A stretch of DNA of 14,506 nt from Clostridia bacterium (GTDB lineage Bacteria; Bacillota; Clostridia; Oscillospirales; CAG-272): positions 1 through 14,506 of the forward strand of contig JAFVRI010000044.1 in NCBI GenBank assembly GCA_017504335.1. The letters are read 5' to 3'. Of the stretch, positions 12,451 through 14,506 are shown one piece after another; positions within the stretch are counted from its first letter, which is position 1, and every line of letters begins with the position of its first letter. A program made the position numbers and the translations under genes. The notes under the pieces are model-generated. The model saw nothing but the letters and a program-made list of their open reading frames with translations, ran no database searches and was not told the DNA's origin.

Positions 12451-14127
12451 ATGTTGTCCTTGAAATTAAAATGGTGCTCGTCTCTTGAAAAGTGCTTTTG
12501 GGACGATCCCTTTGAGGAAAAGCCGGAGAAGACGAGCTTTGTCATGTTTGCCAACGAGCGTCTTGCCGCACAGTTTGTGTACTATAATGAAAGACCTGAG
12601 CGCCCGCGCTTGTGCGAGATTGAGGTAGACGGACCGCTGGCTCCTTACGTGGAGATCCGTGACGTGGTTTCCATCCCCTCCATGCTTCCCCTTGATCTGA
12701 TGTTTCCGGACGAGCGGCTTTTGAGAAATCAACCGGGACTCTATCCCGACCTGATCCGCCCGTTGCATTATCACGGTACCTTCAAGCCCGCACCGTTGCA
12801 GCTTGGTGCGCTCTTTGTCACCGTCAAGCTTCCCGATGGCTTTGCACCCGGAGAATATCCCCTGACGGTCTCTGTCTTTTCACAAGCGGGAACGACCACG
12901 CCACGCACATGTTTGGGCAGTGAGTGTGCGACGGTCCGTGTGCTGAAGGCTGTACTCCCTCCCCAGAGGTGTATTCATACCGAGTGGTTTTATACCGATT
13001 GTATCGCCAACGCTTACCGCGTCGAGGCATTTTCCGAAACACATTGGAAGGCAATCGAGGATTTTATGGCAATGGCGGTGGACAGTGGGATCAATATGAT
13101 CCTTACCCCCATCTTTACCCCCGAGCTGGACACCTATGTGGGCGGAGAGCGCATGACCACTCAGCTTTTGGATATAACGCGGACGGCGGACGGAAGCTAT
13201 ACCTTTGGGTTTGACAGGCTTGACCGTTGGCTGGAGATCGCCCGCCGTGTCGGTGTACAATACTTCGAAATTCCCCACTTCTTCTCTCAATGGGGGGCGC
13301 ACAACACACCCAAGATCATTGCAAATGTGGACGGGGAAGAGAAGCGGATTTTCGGCTGGGAAACCGATGCCCTTGGCGAAGAATACGAAGCATTCCTTTC
13401 TGCCATGATTCCCGCCTTTGTGGCGCACATGAAGGAAAAAGGCTTAGACAAGCAGTGCTTCTATCACATCTCCGACGAACCAAAGCTTGAAAATCTCGCA
13501 CACTATAAAAAATGCAAGGAATTGATAAGCAAGTACCTTGGAGATTATCCCATTATCGATGCCCTTTCCAGCTATGAGTTTTACGAGACGGGGGCGCTGA
13601 AAAAGCCCGTTCCCTTCATCGGTCACATAGAACCCTTTCTTGAGAACCGTGTGAAGGGTCTATGGGCATACTACGCAGGCACGGGAGATTGCCGTGACCT
13701 GACGGGACGTCATTTTGCCATGACATTGGCTCGGACGAGAATTCTCGGGGTACAGCTCTATATGCACCGTATCGAGGGATTCTTGCATTGGGGCTTTAAT
13801 TTCTACAATAATTGTCGTTCTTATGACGTGATCGACCCATTCCTTTGCTCGGACGGAGAGATCTGGGCGCCCTCGGGGGATACCTATCTGGTCTATCCCG
13901 GAACCGACGGTAAGCCATGGGAGTCGCTCCGCCTGAATGCCATGCGAGAAGCCATGGACGATATTCGCGCGCTGGAGCTTTGCGAGTCGATCCACGGCAG
14001 AGCGTTTACCGAACGCCTTGTGCTGGAGGGCACCGACGGATCCCTGAGCTTTACCCATTTCCCCCACGATGCCGATTACCTCTTGAATCTGAGAGAACGA
14101 CTTGCCTCGGCAATCGAAGAGGAATAA
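12451..14127 (+). CDS. DUF4091 / GH123-like protein, copy 2
   Basis: A 558-residue paralogue of the preceding gene. The two align end to end without a gap; a hand count gives about 322 identities in 558 (58%), about 41% in residues 1-170 and about 65% after that. The same key segments are kept: HTEWFYTDCIANAY (176-189), SGINMILTPIFTPELDTY (212-229), GWETDAL (302-308), YHISDEP (338-344) with D342-E343, and the C-terminal DUF4091 block with ERLVLEGTDG (521-530) identical to copy 1. No signal peptide is present. AAAGGAG lies 10 bases before the ATG. It starts 15 bp after copy 1, so the two are co-transcribed and may also form a heteromer. Divergence is strongest in the N-terminal domain, which hints at different substrates. 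The likely terminator is the hairpin at 14273-14316. Confidence 0.82.
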   Translation: MLSLKLKWCSSLEKCFWDDPFEEKPEKTSFVMFANERLAAQFVYYNERPERPRLCEIEVDGPLAPYVEIRDVVSIPSMLPLDLMFPDERLLRNQPGLYPDLIRPLHYHGTFKPAPLQLGALFVTVKLPDGFAPGEYPLTVSVFSQAGTTTPRTCLGSECATVRVLKAVLPPQRCIHTEWFYTDCIANAYRVEAFSETHWKAIEDFMAMAVDSGINMILTPIFTPELDTYVGGERMTTQLLDITRTADGSYTFGFDRLDRWLEIARRVGVQYFEIPHFFSQWGAHNTPKIIANVDGEEKRIFGWETDALGEEYEAFLSAMIPAFVAHMKEKGLDKQCFYHISDEPKLENLAHYKKCKELISKYLGDYPIIDALSSYEFYETGALKKPVPFIGHIEPFLENRVKGLWAYYAGTGDCRDLTGRHFAMTLARTRILGVQLYMHRIEGFLHWGFNFYNNCRSYDVIDPFLCSDGEIWAPSGDTYLVYPGTDGKPWESLRLNAMREAMDDIRALELCESIHGRAFTERLVLEGTDGSLSFTHFPHDADYLLNLRERLASAIEEE

Positions 14128-14130
14128 GAA

Positions 14131-14160
14131 TGCGGGATGCGGGGGACGCGAGGGACGCGA
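14131..14160. repeat. Short GC-rich tandem repeats after the second DUF4091 gene
   Basis: Immediately after the stop codon are two near-identical 7-mers (TGCGGGA at 14131-14137, TGCGGGG at 14138-14144), then two perfect 9-mers GGGACGCGA (14143-14151 and 14152-14160). The composition differs sharply from the AT-rich intergenic DNA around it. It may be the outer edge of the repeat element that follows. Confidence 0.6.
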
Positions 14161-14207
14161 GTCGCTTTTGAAAAAGCTCCGCAAAACTTTTCATACAAAA
14201 TTATGGA

Positions 14208-14237
14208 TTGACCCTTCTGCATTGTTCTTGTCATAAT
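14208..14237 (+). promoter_or_regulatory. Promoter-like sequence inside the inverted-repeat element
   Basis: TTGACC (14208-14213) and CATAAT (14232-14237) are 18 bases apart, and TGT just before the -10 gives a TGn extension. Each hexamer differs from consensus at one position. Transcription would start near 14244 and run into the hairpins at 14273-14405, not into a gene inside the window. Confidence 0.4.
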
Positions 14238-14272
14238 TTTTGTAAAACAACATTGTTTTTCTTCTAAGGTGG

Positions 14273-14316
14273 AAAACCATCGGACTGCGTTGCTGTCGCA
14301 CGCCACCGATGGTTTT
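14273..14316 (+). terminator. Hairpin 1: likely terminator of the DUF4091 operon
   Basis: An 11-bp perfect stem (AAAACCATCGG at 14273-14283, CCGATGGTTTT at 14306-14316) is followed by CTTTTATATTT. The 22-base loop can form an inner TGCG/CGCA pair (14286-14289 with 14297-14300). GGTGG (14268-14272) could alternatively pair with CCACC (14303-14307). It is the first strong hairpin after the second DUF4091 gene. The A/T-symmetric ends would also allow it to act on the minus strand. Confidence 0.65.
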
Positions 14317-14331
14317 CTTTTATATTTATAA

Positions 14332-14352
14332 CGGGAGAGCTTGCTTCTCCCG
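14332..14352. other. Hairpin 2 in the inverted-repeat element
   Basis: CGGGAGA (14332-14338) and TCTCCCG (14346-14352) form a perfect 7-bp stem with a 7-base loop. It lies 15 bases after hairpin 1 and 14 before hairpin 3. No U tract follows, so it is not a terminator by itself. Confidence 0.5.
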
Positions 14353-14366
14353 AAAACCAAATAAAA

Positions 14367-14405
14367 AGAAATCCGTCGGGACGCAGCAGGGTCCGACGGA
14401 TTTCT
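14367..14405. other. Hairpin 3 in the inverted-repeat element
   Basis: AGAAATCCGTCGG (14367-14379) and CCGACGGATTTCT (14393-14405) form a perfect 13-bp stem with a 13-base loop. It is the most stable-looking structure of the region. On either strand it is followed by mixed rather than pure U sequence, so terminator function is possible but not clear. Confidence 0.55.
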
Positions 14406-14506
14406 ACCTTAGAGAAAAAAGTATCACTCACATCCTACACAAAGACGAGGAACGTGAATAAAAACAAGCCATATTTTGTAATAAAAGTTTTGCGGAGCTT
14501 TTTCAA

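Larger units (their letters stand above)
14168..14506. repeat. Inverted-repeat-bounded intergenic element, right end possibly cut
   Basis: A perfect 24-bp inverted repeat bounds this segment: left arm 14168-14191 (core AAAAAGCTCCGCAAAAC), right arm 14483-14506 (core GTTTTGCGGAGCTTTTT). Similarity continues inward for about 14 further bases with gaps (TACAAAATTATGG against TACAAAATATGG). The right arm ends at the last base of the window, so the repeat may extend further. There is no open reading frame of note inside. It holds a promoter-like sequence and three hairpins. Size and layout resemble a MITE-like or other dispersed intergenic repeat. Without other copies this cannot be confirmed. Confidence 0.6.

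Noticed and set aside
1..14506. CRISPR arrays, transposase genes, rRNA genes or prophage genes
   Set aside because: No regularly spaced direct repeats, no transposase or integrase motifs and no rRNA sequence are visible.

Overview
The window looks like origin-proximal chromosome of a low-to-mid GC Gram-positive anaerobe, most likely a Clostridia (Bacillota). Three things point there: the conserved block mnmG-rsmG-noc-parA-parB, three perfect copies of the Bacillota parS site, and strong AAGGAG-type ribosome binding sites with SigA-type promoters. The species cannot be named from the sequence alone.

The minus strand carries one long run of chromosome-maintenance and translation genes, read from right to left. 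mnmG and rsmG form a pair ending at an intrinsic terminator whose loop contains the rsmG stop codon. noc follows as its own unit, with an extended -10 promoter and a hairpin terminator. Then a strong promoter drives parA, a 75-codon small gene, parB, serS, a gene for an unknown two-helix membrane protein, rarA and a GtrA-family gene, all 12 to 36 bp apart. At the left edge a full-consensus promoter drives a tRNA-Ser gene, of which only the 5' 31 bases are in the window. Identical 16-bp parS sites lie between parA and noc, between noc and rsmG, and between rsmG and mnmG. Their starts (6011, 6920, 7829) are exactly 909 bp apart.

Upstream of mnmG, where mnmE, jag, yidC, rnpA and rpmH are usual in Bacillota, the order is broken. 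Instead there is a minus-strand regulator (PocR-type sensor domain plus AraC-type DNA-binding domain). Divergent from it on the plus strand are two tandem paralogous genes for large DUF4091 (GH123-like) proteins that lack signal peptides. The likely reading is a small, locally regulated sugar-processing locus next to the housekeeping block.

The last 379 bp hold no gene. They contain short GC-rich tandem repeats and then a segment bounded by a perfect 24-bp inverted repeat, whose right arm ends at the last base of the window. Inside are a promoter-like sequence and three strong hairpins. It resembles a small non-autonomous repeat element or a structured RNA unit.

The most interesting items are: the small gene between parA and parB, whose first 20 residues look like the ParA-activating N-terminal peptide of ParB without the rest of ParB; the evenly spaced parS array; the duplicated DUF4091 genes with their PocR-AraC regulator; and the inverted-repeat-bounded element at the right end.
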